A stretch of DNA of 64,000 nt from Heterocephalus glaber (lineage: Eukaryota > Chordata > Mammalia > Rodentia > Bathyergidae). Both the position numbers and the translations under genes were made by a program. The DNA is taken from positions 6,272,594 to 6,336,593 of the forward strand of contig NW_004624743.1 in the NCBI RefSeq assembly GCF_000247695.1. Direction: 5' to 3'. Positions 22,766 through 35,761 of the stretch are shown one piece after another (within the stretch, counting starts at the first letter, position 1; each line of letters opens with the position of its first letter). The notes beneath the pieces are model-generated. The model saw nothing but the letters and a program-made list of their open reading frames with translations, searched no databases and had not been told where the DNA came from.

Positions 22766-25700
22766 AGAAGGTAAAAACATATTTTAGAGACCTTCTTCAA
22801 TTTCAACATAGAGAGGTGCAAGAATGCAGAGAAGGGCACATGTTTTTAACCATAGACTGGAAGGCCTAGGTTAGGCTGCTAAATTGTTTTGCATTACAAA
22901 ATGAGCACTGGAGGATGCTAATTCAGAATGAGAGAATCCTAGATGTGGGTTAAGAGTTGCTCACTTTAACTCTTCTGACGAGATGTTGATTGAAATACCT
23001 TTGGAACAGCATCTGAGGTTCCTAGAGCTTTAGAAATAGGTTATATTTCAGTTCATTTACCAGTGAAGCTCAGCTGATGAAGGGCTGGATATATGAAAGA
23101 GTATGAGACACAGCGAAGAGATAAGTTAACCTTCATTCAAAGACTTTGTGGCCAAGGAGACCCTAGCCTGGGTATCCATCCTGGTCTTAACTCTGAACCA
23201 CCTCCCTGGCTACTGCCTCACACCTGAATCTCGGGCTTTGCATCCCTGTGACCTCTGCTTCTGGCAGAAGTCTTTTCAGGATTCCTTCTGTTTCCTGCCC
23301 TGGCTGAACTCTGTGTTTTCTTCTCTTATGAGCACATTCTGGCTTATAGAAGAATAAGTAATTCTCATGTGAGTCACTTTCTCAGCTCCCACAAAGGTAC
23401 CAGATTGTTTCAGCAAATTGTTCAACTGGTGAAAATGTGTCAGCATTGTACAGACAATGTATTGATAAACGGAATTACGTATCTCAGACTCTGCGAGCTT
23501 TTATACATTTTGTCATTTTTAAAGAACGTATCACTGCAGGAATGTATTTACTTTTCTCAAAACACAGAGTTCAAACACTAGGCAGCTCATTTCAGTACCA
23601 GACATTTGGAAAAGCACTACATTACACCAGGCTGGCAGCTCTGCTATTCCCACTCCCTCCCAGCATTTGCATCACTTCTAGAGCAAACAAAATACACTAT
23701 GTTCATTTTTCCATATCTAACACACACACACACACACACACACACCCCGAGTTTGCAATGGACAAGAGTGTGCTCATGGACTCACATAAACACACATCTT
23801 TGACAAATTTGAATTGGTCTTCTATATTTGATCCAATTCTAAGGATATGTCCACATCCCTTTTTGTTTTCTTTAAGTAATAACCTGAGCTGGAAAAATAC
23901 AAAGAGCAATAGATGCAAGATCAAGAGTGGTAAGCAAGTGTGAACATACACGCACACACAATGGTGTTCTATCTTGGATACTTATGGCTCAAGTGCTTCC
24001 CCAAGGATAATGAAATATAAAGAAGACAATTTTGTGTCTCAGAATCCTGACAGGAGTTGAGGACAAGGTCATTTTGGTGGAGGACAGAGGATATATTTGG
24101 AAGTGGTTTACAAATGCATCAGTGACAAAGACAAGATAATAACTGCTGAAAATTTCCATGCACACATAGACGCCACCCTGGTAGTTACTTTACTCTCACA
24201 TGGGATGTCAAACCAAATGGCAACTTCCCCAAGGGATTCAAATGCAAAGTTAAAATGGCTTCAGATGAGTATTGGCTCTTCTACAGAAAGTTTATTGGAG
24301 CATAAAACCTTTCTGGACCTTACACACTAAACCAATGAAACTAAAAATGAAAAATCAGGAAAGGTCATTATGGATAGACAAGCAAGATCAGGAGAAAAAA
24401 ATAACCAAAAGAATTTGTGAAATCAAACCCAAAATTTGTTATGGCTGTGAATCTTCTTATAATTTTGTATGATCCCTGGTTTTAAACAGCTTAATGTAAT
24501 TTTAAAAGCTTAGGTCGGGGAATTAGCATGATCAGAAAGAAAGTAACTTTAATACATTCCTAAGCCTTCCAAGTTCATCTTAAACCATGGCTTTTCAACG
24601 AGTCCTTTTTTCAGTCATTTTACAGATGTATCATGCATGCGCAATAGATTTTAACTTCTTTCCCTAAAGATGAAACAAAAAGATAAAATCGCAGTGCTTG
24701 AAAACATGAAAAATCTTCCTTAATTACACTAAATGCCTTCAGTTATTTCACCTTCCTCTATTTTAAAGGGGATTGCTGACCGTATTCTAACTTTCTCTGC
24801 TTTCTAACTAACTATTCAGTTTCCCAGACAAGACAAGCATGAAACCAATGCTGTGTAATAGTAACTTACTAATGCCAGACAAGTTTGTTGCTTGATTAGT
24901 AGGTACTACTGGCAGCATTTCAAGTTCTGATTTTCATTCCATGAAATGACAGCTGAAAGTGGTCAGAGATTTGTAATTCTTAGAACCAGATCATTTCAGT
25001 GTTGTGAATGCATACATGCAATTGTTTGCCTTTCTTCCCAAATACTTATGGGGGAGAATTACATGATAATTTTTAAATATAGAAGATCTCCATTTATTTT
25101 TATCTTTAGTTAAATCTTTTCCATGCGTGGAGTTTCATTTTTCGTTTCTTTCTTTACGAAATCTTTCTGTGATTTCCACCCAACTATAGACTCAAATAGC
25201 TTGCAGTATTTGCTGATGAAGTGATCATTTGGAGGATTTAGCTAGAGCTTTTATTTTTTCTTTTGTGGTATTTTTCAAACACTTTGTTTATAATGATTTC
25301 AGTCTTAAAAATGATTCAAAACTGTTGATAAGGTTAAAATTATCAGGGCAAATATTTCCAAATCCACTGTGAAAAAAATCACATCTTGGTAAGATAATTC
25401 CCTTTCTGTTGGCTGTCTGCAACTCTCTAGGTAAATGGCACTTTGTATTAAGACTTTCTTTCTTTAGACTCCTGACTGGCCTTAAAAAGTGACAGTCTGT
25501 AATTCTCATATACAATTTTTTCTTGTCCACCTTGGTTATAATATAGCAATTTTAATATTCATATAAATGCCATGCCTAAAATTCAAGTGTCCAGTAGAGT
25601 TTTGATGTTTTCTGTTAAAAAAGTTAATGAGTTACAATTCCTTGACTGCTGTCAGTGAACGTTGGTCAACTCAAAACTAAGATGATACCTGTGTAACCCC

Positions 25701-26339
25701 GTATGGAAGAAGCTGAGATACCCTGGAGTGTTGGAAACATCTCACCCTACTCAGTCTCAAACTCCACTTGGGCTCATAGACTTTGTAACTCCTCATTCCA
25801 CTCTTGATCAATGAGCCTCCTATTTCTTTCTGTTAAATCTCTAGAAGACCCACATCAACTTCAGTCTTTTCTACCATCTCTGTTAGTATGTAAAGGCTTG
25901 TGTGCTTAGAGATTTTAAAGAAACTGTTCTTTGGACTCCAAAAATTAATTGTCAGTCATGGTAATACACAAAAACAAAATTTAGGTTATTCTGTCAAATG
26001 CTGATCTTTTTGTTGTATTCATAGTCATAAACACTATTATCTTTAAGTACATCACAGAGTCAGAGAATTCGGTTCATGTTTATTTGTATGTTAGTTTTGT
26101 TTACTAATTCCCCCAATGAGATTATATGGCTCAGAAATGGGACCGTACACTGTCAAGTCAAAAAGAAAGTATGTGTGAACAGGGAAAACATGAACTTTGA
26201 CTATTTCAACAGTAAAAGGGGATGGACTCAGGTTCAAGAAGCTATATGGGCATAGAATTGTCATAGGAGGAATGGAATAGAAGGAAGAAGAGTATACTTT
26301 ACAAGAAAGGTATAGAATTTGTTACAAAACCATGAAATT
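22766..26339. other. Unannotated stretch containing one CA microsatellite
   Basis: No repeat family was recognised. A 168-codon open frame at 23437-23943 passes through the CA tract and has no domain. The frame at 24097-24330 is likewise unsupported. Confidence 0.5.
23720..23745. repeat. (AC)n microsatellite
   Basis: About 13 AC units. Overlapping open frames read through it as HTHT or VCVC and are artefacts. Confidence 0.95.
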
Positions 26340-26605
26340 TTAAAATTGGAAATAGTTTCAAAGAAGTTAAATATCACCCATTTGGGCCAGGGATTTAGCT
26401 CGGTGGTGCTGCACCTGCCTCACAAGAGCAAGGTCCAGAGTTCAATCCCCAGTACCAAAGAAAAAGTCACCCCTTTATAGACAAAGAGACTGAAATCCAG
26501 AGATTGTAAGTGACATTAAACTCCGGGTGTAAAGAACACATCTAAAACAAGGAGCTAGAATCCCTGACATGGGATCTACCTCTATTTAGAGCACATTAAT
26601 GCAGC
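26340..26605 (-). mobile_element. MIR SINE split by a younger ID SINE
   Basis: To the right of the nested SINE, CCTTTATAGACAAAGAGACT, CAGAGATTGTAAGTGAC and GGAGCTAGAATCCCTGAC follow the antisense MIR order (TTACAGATGAGGAAACTGAG, AGAGAGGTTAAGTGAC, AGAGCTGGGATTTG). The left remainder near 26340-26383 is short and weak. The interruption makes the MIR the older element. Confidence 0.6.
26374..26476 (+). mobile_element. ID-type SINE inserted in a MIR
   Basis: The body (26384-26466) reads GGGCCAGGGATTTAGCTC, CACCTGCCTCACAAGAGCAA, and GAGTTCAATCCCCAGTACC, with an A/B box pair typical of tRNA-derived ID elements (B box GTTCAATCC). The flanks TCACCCATTT (26374-26383) and TCACCCCTTT (26467-26476) match at 9 of 10 bases and act as the target-site duplication. 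Confidence 0.88.
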
Positions 26606-29384
26606 TTCATCATGTTTCAAAAGACAAATAGGCCACAGGAGATGTTAGGGAAGCAACTGAAAATATAGAAATGGGGCAATATATTGCCTAGGACAAACAA
26701 CTAGAGAAAGAAAAGCAGTTAGATATATAAAAATAGGGGAAAACATTAGCTTCTAGAAAAAAATGTCAAAAAATTGAAAATGCTCTCAAAAGAAATTATA
26801 GAAAGCAATAGTCAAGAACCTGACCTCTGACATCAAGAATGCTAAAAGTAGAATTTACCTAAATGGTATGACTCTTCAACTGAGTTACAATGTGCACGAC
26901 TGTTAAATAGCATAGTACTATAATAGCATCTGTCTAAAATACTGTTGTAAAAAATTCATGGTAAATAAGTATATAGCTAACACATTGGTTATTGCTTAAT
27001 AAATAGTGATTATGGCTATTATAATTATTCATTAATCTAGAAGCCAGGAGCATGTCAATTTTTGGAGTATAACAACATTAAATATTGAGTAAAGTAAGAG
27101 GCGTTTCTATACTTTATCTGTACTAATATTTAGTTGAATATCTTTAATGATCATAATGAATGTGTTTTGGCAAGTCATGCAATTAGTACTGCATAAATGA
27201 TCAGATATTTTAATAACTATCTTTAAGACAGTAGTAGCTTCAATGCATACAACAGTGATATCGAAAGTGATCAGAAGTTGCTAGTATTATGGCTCACAGC
27301 TTTTCACATTGTATTCATAATAATGCATTTGAAAAATAAGGCATTTCAGGGCCTTCTTTAAAATATCCAGACTTGTTATTTCCTCTCAACTGCATTTTAT
27401 GCGATTAGCATTTGTGGGTCCCTGTGTTTCATCACTGGCTCAGAGGAAGTTAAGTGAGAGTTAATGAGGCAAGAGGGTAAACTGTTCTTGGCATAGAGCA
27501 GACTGACCTAATATTTCCTATTGTTATTTCTTTTGCACTTGTGCATTATTCAGGTCACTCCTAACATGACATTAAGACGCTAAGATCAGAAATGTACTTT
27601 TGCTCCTGTGTCCTCAGGAGTGGCTAATTCAAGAGGGATTCTCAAAAACCATTAATTAATTAAAGATATTCTTTATATGTAGCTCTCATGACCTAGAGTT
27701 AGGCCAGCTTTGGAAAAACTGGAGGCACAAAAGAGAATATTTGTCCTGCACTGTGTTGAAACTTGGCTGTGCCAATTCATCATCCTACTCAATGCCCATT
27801 TCCTTTACCTCTTCCATTCTGTCTTCCTTTCAAAATCAGCCTTGTGGGAGGGATGACTTTTCATTCGTTTCCACCACTGCATAAATGTAGGTCAGTTGTT
27901 CCATCGCCAAAGAATACCATCTTCTGCCAAAGGCTCATCTTTGATAGTAAGGTGTAAAAGGAATAAGTGAAAAGTAAGCAACAACTCCCTGGGTCCTTAA
28001 AAAGTTAGATGATGAGAAGTCACGAGCCTATGCAGAGTCTTAGGCACTTGATAGTACAGCAAATGAGTGGCCGTAAGTGTGGAGGAGTGATGTGGGGAAA
28101 TTTTTTCCCCTAAGGTTTATGTTGAAACACTTGATAGCAATAAAACCACACCAATTTAGATGTCAAAAGATAAGAAACACACTTTTTGTTATTGAAAAGT
28201 AACCCTGGGGGAAATAAGCACTTACTGGCTCTGTCTCTGGAGGATCAATACATATCTAAAATATCTATGATCTAAAATATCTATGAAAACAGAGCACTCC
28301 TTGTTTTATTAAAAGTTACCAGCTCATCTGTCCCTTATGCTCTGACCTCTGGAAAGCACATTTCAGGCTTCCCTGAGTACCCTGGGTCCCCTAGTGTTTG
28401 TCACTACAAGATAGCTTTTCTCTCCTCCCCCACGGGAAGGAAAATCAAATTTTCTTTCAAGACAGTGTTTGAGAATTAAATCAGATATTCAGAGTCCTAA
28501 ATCTCAGAGGGATATTCTAGGAAGAAAAGCATCTTGGTAAGTAGTGATGTTAGAAACATCTGTGATGTATAATTAATTGCTGATGGAAATAAGTTTATAT
28601 TAAGATTTGGAATATCTTTTTGTATCTGAGCCCCACCCCAGTGTGGTCCAATTTAGCCTTGCCTTCCACTGAATATTATGCTTTATCAAAACAGTTTCAT
28701 GATGGGGCCCCAGTGAAATATATGTGGTGTAATATTAACATGACCCTTTGTAATACAAAGTATTGGCCAATGACTGCTACTTAAATTTAGAATACTATGG
28801 AAAAATTATGACTAATTTATACATGAAAAAAATCTTAAAAATAAACAATAGAAGACTATATGTAGCATATTGCACGTAATACTAATACAGATAGATAAGA
28901 ATTCATTTATCTTTAGATATTCATCAAAAATGCTTTTACTTAACACTTTCACTCATTTGTATTCATCTAGAATATAGATCACAAAAATTACTTTTAGTTC
29001 TATACTACTACACAAAATTATGTTATATCAATAAGTTTTTACTTAAAGTATTTTTTCTGATGTTATGATATTTGGAAATCCAATAAAAATGATCTCAGGA
29101 GGGATTTTATCAAGACAGCATATAGGCCATCCACCCATCACTTTGAGAGGACATATAAATAATAAAGGTATAAGGATTAAAATTTGTTTTTAGTAGTAGT
29201 CATAATTTAATTAAGAAGATCCAAAGAGTAGACACATTCATTTAGAGATTCGGAAAAGTGCTGTAAAAACTATTCATGCACCTTACTTATGCAAAGGAAG
29301 AGAAAAAAATCTACTCCTTCTTCATACAAGAGACTTAGAATTTAATTTTAGGTGCACTGCATGGTCGGTATTTGAAAACAAATT
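26606..29384. other. Unannotated stretch
   Basis: A small direct duplication, ATCTAAAATATCTATG twice in tandem, lies at about 28254-28285. Otherwise no repeat family, RNA gene or exon is recognised. Confidence 0.5.
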
Positions 29385-29510
29385 TTGACACAAATTATGT
29401 CTTTAAATTTAATGTAATAATCCTGTGACCTACATCTTAAAGATAAGAGTGAAAGATGTAAGTTACTTTCTTCTTTAAGCACTCAGGAAGTGAACTAAAA
29501 TTTCCTAGCA
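29385..29510 (-). mobile_element. Possible MIR, antisense
   Basis: TTAATGTAATAATCCTGTGA, AGATAAGAGTGAAAGATGT and AGTTACTTTCTTC run in the antisense MIR order, but similarity is low. Confidence 0.35.
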
Positions 29511-31994
29511 TTAGGAAATATAAATATTTGAATCCACTCAGTAAACAGATTGTTTATATTATTTGTAAGGACTTCCAACTGCTAAAGGTGATATCTATAC
29601 TTTTAACAAACTCTAGAACTAAGTGTATGGCTTTCATTTTAGAACAATCTTAGAAAAATCTTTCACAATGTTTCAACGCAGTTGAAATAAACTGCAACCA
29701 TTTTTTCCCCTTATAATACTAACAAAATCCGAAATGTCCACAAGATACTTTACTCAACTTTTAGATCACCCATCACAGAGCATAAAACAATAGATGTTCA
29801 TAACACAAGTACATTTTTTTTCTTAGGATCACATAAATTTACAAAAAGTGATTATTAGAAATTCACTAAGAGGAAGAAGGACAATAAGAATGACCAAATA
29901 AATGCATTCTTTCTTTGATTCTCTTTTGAAGGAGGCACATAAGGGTAGTGTACAGAACTGAACTAGATTCTTGAAATTAAACTTGTAAACTTGAAAGCAG
30001 ACTTATAACCACTTTTCAGAATCCTTTAAGATTCAAGTCAGACAATTTAATTCTCTTCTTATTGGGATACTCTCTGATTTGAAAGCAATTCAGACATTAG
30101 GTGTTGAGCCTGAATCAGACTGGGTTTAAACTGAAGTTGGGTCGTCATTATAGATATGAACAATGTCAGTGATTTAAGCTTGTAAGAATATTAAAAGCAG
30201 AAAGAGAGGTAAAGAAAATTACCGACTTCATCTTACACCAGACATCGCTGTAGCCCTTTGATAGAGTAAACATTTATTAAGGGATTGTGTCCATTTCTTT
30301 CATTTTGTGAATCACATCATCTGAAAGGAAATGGAAATTGCACAGTAGTAGCTGGGATCATCTTATCCTCGGTCATGGACCTGGGTCCCAGAGAATCAAT
30401 TATCTCCTGATTACAGCTAACTGCTGGACACTGAATTCTGCTTATTTGATGAGCAAATCATAACAAAACACGACACATCAGGACTACTGTGGTCTCACCG
30501 TTTGCTACAAAGGAAATACACAGTCAAAGCCATCTCCATGGAGACCTGTGTTCATGATCATCTAAGCACCTCAATTTAGGCTAATTTCTCCTTAAAATTA
30601 AGCAGTTGCATATTTTTTCCTTTGAAATAAAATATATTAGATTTTTGTTGTAAGGGCAGAAAACACTTAAAGTAAACAAAATACAAGTAATGGAAACTAG
30701 CTCAGCATTCTAAGTGTTATCTTGGTGTTCTGCCTTAATTTGCTTTTCTTTTTTTTAGAAAGAACAACTTAATGACCAAGAAATCTCTGCAGAACCCTCA
30801 TAAATTGAGAAAATGTGAGAATGTTAACTATATCTCTGTGAAAATATTATTATTGTTTTAGCATATTTTAGAAAAATTTATTAAATCACATCTACTATCC
30901 AAGTAGCATAGTACTTGTACCATACTGAATAGTGCTAGTAGTGAACCAAAAGTGTGATGAATAAATATTACAACTGAAAGAAACAAGGGCTTAGAGACAT
31001 TAATGAGATGCTTACAAAAGCCATTTCAGAATTTTCTCACCAAAAGTTAGTTACACCTACAAGATATTTCTTTAACTGGCTTGACAAGAATTTTTTTTCT
31101 TTTTTCAAGAATGGTAGCTGTAGTGTTGCTTTAACCAGTGTATGCTGAAGCCTATTGTCCACCAGAGACTGTTCTTATCACTGAGGGACAGCCAGTGCAA
31201 TGTAAAGAGTGTGTGCACTGCTCATAGAGGACCTACCCTGTGTCTACCCGAGTCAGGCACCCCGCAGTGGGCTTCAGGCACAGCGACATCTATAACCACC
31301 TCCGTGTGTTAGGATTCGCAGATATCCTCAGGGACCACAAGGTACTCTGGGCAAAGAAGTAAGAGAATACTCAAGATTGTACAACTCAGAGGGATCTATG
31401 CCCCCTATTCTGTCTTCCTTTGGATGTAAAAGGAGAAAATTGAAAAGAGAAGAAAGAGGAGATTGGAATTTCCCTGAACCAGCTGTCCTGTGCCCCAGAA
31501 TTCCTACCTAGTGTGGGCGTGTGGCATAGGTGCAGGACATCTGGGTGACAGAAGGAGGAGGAAGGACAGCATGGTGTAAGGCTTCCACCAGTCAGAGGCA
31601 TTTAATTGAAGTTACTTTAAAATGTCAAGAGGTTTTATCAAGAGGTCAGAAATATTTGTCCATACATTTGTTCTCATTATGTGAATCCAGGTTAACCCAG
31701 AAGTAGTGACTCGCTGCAGATCTTTCAATTAGACTCTCTTCTTTCAATTAGGGTATTCAGCTGCAGACTGGCAGTTCTGTAAAGTTCCAGGCTGACATTT
31801 ACTCTGCTGCTCTTCAGAGTTTCATTTGAATTCACCAAGTTTATTACACAAAAGTACTGGGAAAAATTAAGGCTTCTTTCAAAAAATCAAGCTCAACAAT
31901 GTAATCATTCTTTGTTCTTCCTTGAGTTGATATTACAAAACCTTAAAAAAAATTATAATGCACATGTTAGATATAATTCTCGAGAAAAATATGA
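29511..31994. other. Unannotated stretch
   Basis: No repeat was assigned. The interval 31125-31360 is less AT-rich than its flanks and contains CpG, which can hint at an old insertion or processed pseudogene, but neither strand translates into anything I recognise. A 10-base direct repeat CTTTCAATTA occurs at about 31726 and 31741. Confidence 0.5.
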
Positions 31995-32101
31995 AGAAAT
32001 TTGTTTGATTGTTTTTGGTACCGGGGATCGAACTCCGGTCCTTAGCTTGCGAGGCAGGCGGTGGAACCACTGAGCTAAATCCTCGGCCCATAGAAATTTG
32101 T
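31995..32101 (-). mobile_element. ID-type SINE, youngest copy seen, perfect 10-bp TSD
   Basis: The body (32005-32091) on the minus strand has TAGCTCAGTGG (A box) and GTTCGATCC (B box), both matching tRNA consensus. CpG sites survive in CCTCGGCC, GGATCGAAC and GCGAGGCAGG. Identical repeats AGAAATTTGT lie at 31995-32004 and 32092-32101. Intact boxes, retained CpG and perfect duplication suggest a recent insertion. After AGCTCAGTGG it reads TTCC, a variant of the D arm relative to the mouse/rat ID pattern. Confidence 0.92.
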
Positions 32102-33186
32102 GATAACCTATAGAAATAGGTGGAGCAATGCTATGAAAATTCAAAGATATGCTCATATGGGGAATGAATTGTAGTTTGCTATTGAGCTTCCATTATGCAA
32201 ACATACGTTCCCATAAATTGTCTGGAAAAAGCTTATTGAAAAAATCTTTCATTGATCCTGATACATTGGAGGTTAAAGACAGAGTTGCCTAGAAAGTGAT
32301 TTTTTTCCATCTTTTTGGGGTCCATGGTGTCTCAAATATATCTCACTTTTATACAACATAACCATTCACACAACAGGTACTTATGAGAACAGAGTACCAA
32401 CATTTCATTCACTTCATGCTTGCTATTTCATTTAGAAGACATGACATAAGAAACAATTTAAAAAATGATGAGAAATAGCATATCTGTTAAGGACTTTTTC
32501 AGACACACAAAGAAGAGTTAGCTCAGGGTTGTATGAAAGCTTTGGAAAAGACTTTGAGAAGTCATGGGGCTAGAACTGGTCTCAATGGTCAAGATGAATG
32601 GGAAGAGGAGGAAGAGAATTTTAAACAGGGAAAGTAACATGAGTTTTGATTGTGCAAATAAACACACCTTGTGGTGTGGAAGACAGCAATGAAATCGGCC
32701 AGAGTGAAGAATCAAAATAGATTGGCTTCTAGACTGGGGAAGGATTGGAGGTCTTAAGGATTGGCATAATTCTGAGATTTAGAATAGATAACATAAAAGA
32801 TAGAAAGGAGTTGTGGTCTTTGAGCTGTAGGTTAACACCCTGTACATACCTGCTTTCTTGTGCATTTATCCTTTTCCTAGGCCTTGATGGAAGAAGTGAA
32901 CATCCAGTCTTGAGTTGGAGAAATTTGGCTTTATCTCACAGGAAAAGGAAGAGTGCAACAGATTACCACAGAGAACAGAGGAAAACACAATAGAGAGACA
33001 GGGTTCAGAGTAAGACAGACTTTGGTTGCTATTCCAATTTTTTTCTAGTTGTATCTCAGGCAAAAGACAATTAAAAGTTTTCTATTGCTCAATTCTCTTT
33101 AAGGTCAAAATTAAAAACTTTTAAATTTTGATGATATTAATTTAGGAACACACCCAGTACAATATATAAAACTGAAAATTTGCATT
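32102..33186. other. Unannotated stretch
   Basis: No repeat or exon was recognised. Open frames at 32518-33063 are short and overlap in different frames and strands. Confidence 0.5.
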
Positions 33187-33598
33187 AAATGGTATATTTA
33201 TCAGCTTTCTCATTGCTGAGAAAAATATTCAACATGTGTAACTTGAAGGAGGGGGGATTTATTTTGACTCACACTCTCCAATGGGTCCAGTCCATGGTTG
33301 GCTGTTTCCAAGGCAGAAATGCCTCGGTGGAGGGCATGACAGTGCAAAACTATTCATTGCATGGTGACTAGAAAGCAGAGAGAGAAGACAGAAGCAGAGT
33401 CAGGAACACATTCTTCCGGATCATATCCCCAGTGACCCACCTCCAAACTGGCTCCACCTCCTAATAGCAATTCAGCAATGGATTCATCAGTGGATTAATC
33501 CACCCATGAGAACAGCATCCCATGGTCCAGTCATTTTCCAAAAGCCCCATCTCTGAACACAAGACTTTGGAGGTACATTTAAACCATACCAAATGGTA
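33187..33598 (-). mobile_element. ORR1-like MaLR solo LTR
   Basis: On the minus strand the element starts GGTATGGTTTAAATGTACC and ends near TCAGCAATGAGAAAGCTGAT. In plus orientation, TTTATTTTGACTCACA, GGTCCAGTCCATGG, AAAGCAGAGAGAGAAG, CAGTGACCCACCTCC and CCCATGGTCCAGTCA are shared in order with the LTR at 58497-58897. The 8-base direct repeat AAATGGTA flanks it (33187-33194 and 33591-33598), which is longer than the usual 5 bp and may include terminal bases. No internal retroviral region is present. Confidence 0.8.
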
Positions 33599-35446
33599 AC
33601 TACTACAAAGATCTATCTCTTTTCCAAACACCTCTCTCTAATTTGCCAGAGTTCTTTAAGATGTTCTAATAGATGGAAAGTACCCTTTGATAGACCAAGA
33701 CGAAAACAGTATTTAGGATAACAAATAACGTAGAGCAAGACAAAGAATCCTATAAAAGCATTGAAGGGAGGATGGAAGTGATCTAGAGGAAATTTATTTG
33801 TAAGCTGGCCTAGGATAGACCTTGAAAATAAGTGTTATCAATTTCTCCTCCATGTCTCAAAGTCTTCCTTCATTCAAGTCAAATATCCATCCTTGTAATT
33901 GAATTCCCTGCTAGACGTTATCATATTGATAGTCCAGGAAACTTTAATTTTCTCTTCCAGTTGGAGTGTACTCTGTCACTGCATCTTACCCTTTCATGGA
34001 AAAAGATTAGGACCTGGTCCTTGCCCTCCTGTGAAGAATTTTGAATTCAAAAGTTCTTCAGGTCTCAAAGGACTCTGCAGGTAGTAGATAAACAAAATTA
34101 CCTCTCACCTCATTTTTTGCTATAAATCTTTCTCATAGGAATAAATTAAAATCTCTGCACTGTTCTTGCAATGTGGTATATGGACTAAGTAATTTCTCAT
34201 CTGAAAAGTATTATTTTTGGAAAAGGTAATCTGAAGAATTGATTTTAATTGGATCCCAGCACCTCCTTCATTGTTTTGAAGTTTTCTAGATAGTACTAGG
34301 GTGTTGGAGAAATACAATGCTCTGTATGCTCACCATATTTTTGTATTGATAAGTATGCATTCTCTCAGGTTTTCATTTAAGCATTTCCTTGCTTCAAAAC
34401 CTCAGCTGGCAATGCAGCACAGGAATGCTAACTAATTGTATAGCATTATGCCTGTGTAATCACAGAAGTTTTTAAGTCAAATGCCTCTTCTGTGAGTTTC
34501 TGAGCTGCATGCCCTTCAAGATTAACTGGCAGATTAATTTAAGTCTCATTTATTTAAGAAAGAGATTGACTTATAAGCAATATCAAATTAGATTTAGCAA
34601 CAGTGAAGACTGGATTTCAATCAGATTTCATTTTTTAACTTCTTATTAATATACTAATTCCCGCCCCCTCACTTCTTTTCTTTAGCAATTTAAAAACTAA
34701 ACACATTCATTTAAAACTCTTGGATTTTGGGAAGGTATGTATATTTTGATTTGTCTTCCATTTGGAAAAGTAGCTTAATTTCCATTTCCCTTGTAGAAAT
34801 AAGTCCCTTCCCAATATGTATTTTTCTTCCATGCCATTATTTCACAATGCAGATAGCAGATGAACTCAGTTCTAAGCACGTAACATTATAAAATTATATA
34901 TTTAATGTCCAACAACTTAATTTACACACACAGAGAAGTTGAGATTGAGACAATGATATGTTAGAAATGTTAAGTAAGTGTGAAAATGAGGGTGGATTTC
35001 CTTATACCATGAGGTTCAATGGATTTCTCCATCTCACTGTATTTTACTATGTCACACTTGTCCTAGGTACAACACCTAGAAGAAACACACACACACGTGC
35101 AACCTATACAGGAATTATATTAATGGCAATAGAAGGCACAGTGGTACCATGGTTCATGAGTTTAACTTGTTCCAAGATTCTGGAAAAGATAACCATGGTG
35201 ATGTTTGTGTGATAAGGATTGCTATGGTTGTCTCTGTCACCAATGCAGAGTTTGCAAACAAAAATGAACTTTTGCCAAATGCGTCTGTTGTGAACCACGT
35301 CCTCAAAAGAGGAGGTGGGGTCTTCAACTTACTGATTCATGGCCTCGTGTCATGGCCTTTCAGGATGTGTCAGTGTGAGGAATGGATGTACTAGGCAGTT
35401 AGAAAATAAGGGGAAACGAGAAAGGAGGAGGCGAGCTCCCCCATTG
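33599..35446. other. Unannotated stretch
   Basis: No recognised repeat. The part at 35100-35400 has overlapping open frames on both strands, but their translations show no domain and carry stops in the other frames. Confidence 0.45.
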
Positions 35447-35547
35447 CCATCCCAAGCTCCTAGGGCAGAGAAGCTGAGCTGGTCCCAGCACCCAGAAGGA
35501 AGCTCCCCAGCCACCATCCCAAGCCCCTAGGGCAGAGAAGCTGAGCT
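35447..35547. repeat. Minisatellite with about 67-bp period, cut by a gap
   Basis: CCATCCCAAGC begins at 35447 and again at 35514, each followed by (T/C)CCTAGGGCAGAGAAGC, one base different over the 34 bases visible. The second copy runs straight into the N run at 35548, so the true array is probably longer and was not resolved by assembly. Confidence 0.8.
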
Positions 35548-35761
35548 NNNNNNNNNNNNNNNNNNNNNNNNNNNNNNNNNNNNNNNNNNNNNNNNNNNNN
35601 NNNNNNNNNNNNNNNNNNNNNNNNNNNNNNNNNNNNNNNNNNNNNNNNNNNNNNNNNNNNNNNNNNNNNNNNNNNNNNNNNNNNNNNNNNNNNNNNNNNN
35701 NNNNNNNNNNNNNNNNNNNNNNNNNNNNNNNNNNNNNNNNNNNNNNNNNNNNNNNNNNNNN
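35548..35761. other. Assembly gap (214 N)
   Basis: The gap starts inside a tandem array, the usual cause of such a break. A minus-strand open frame across it is an artefact of translating N. Confidence 0.97.

Noticed and set aside
23437..23943. Longest plus-strand frame (168 codons)
   Set aside because: It passes through the AC microsatellite and has no recognisable domain or homologue known to me.
32005..32091. tRNA gene
   Set aside because: A and B boxes are present, but the sequence has a SINE tail and target-site duplication, and does not keep a tRNA cloverleaf.
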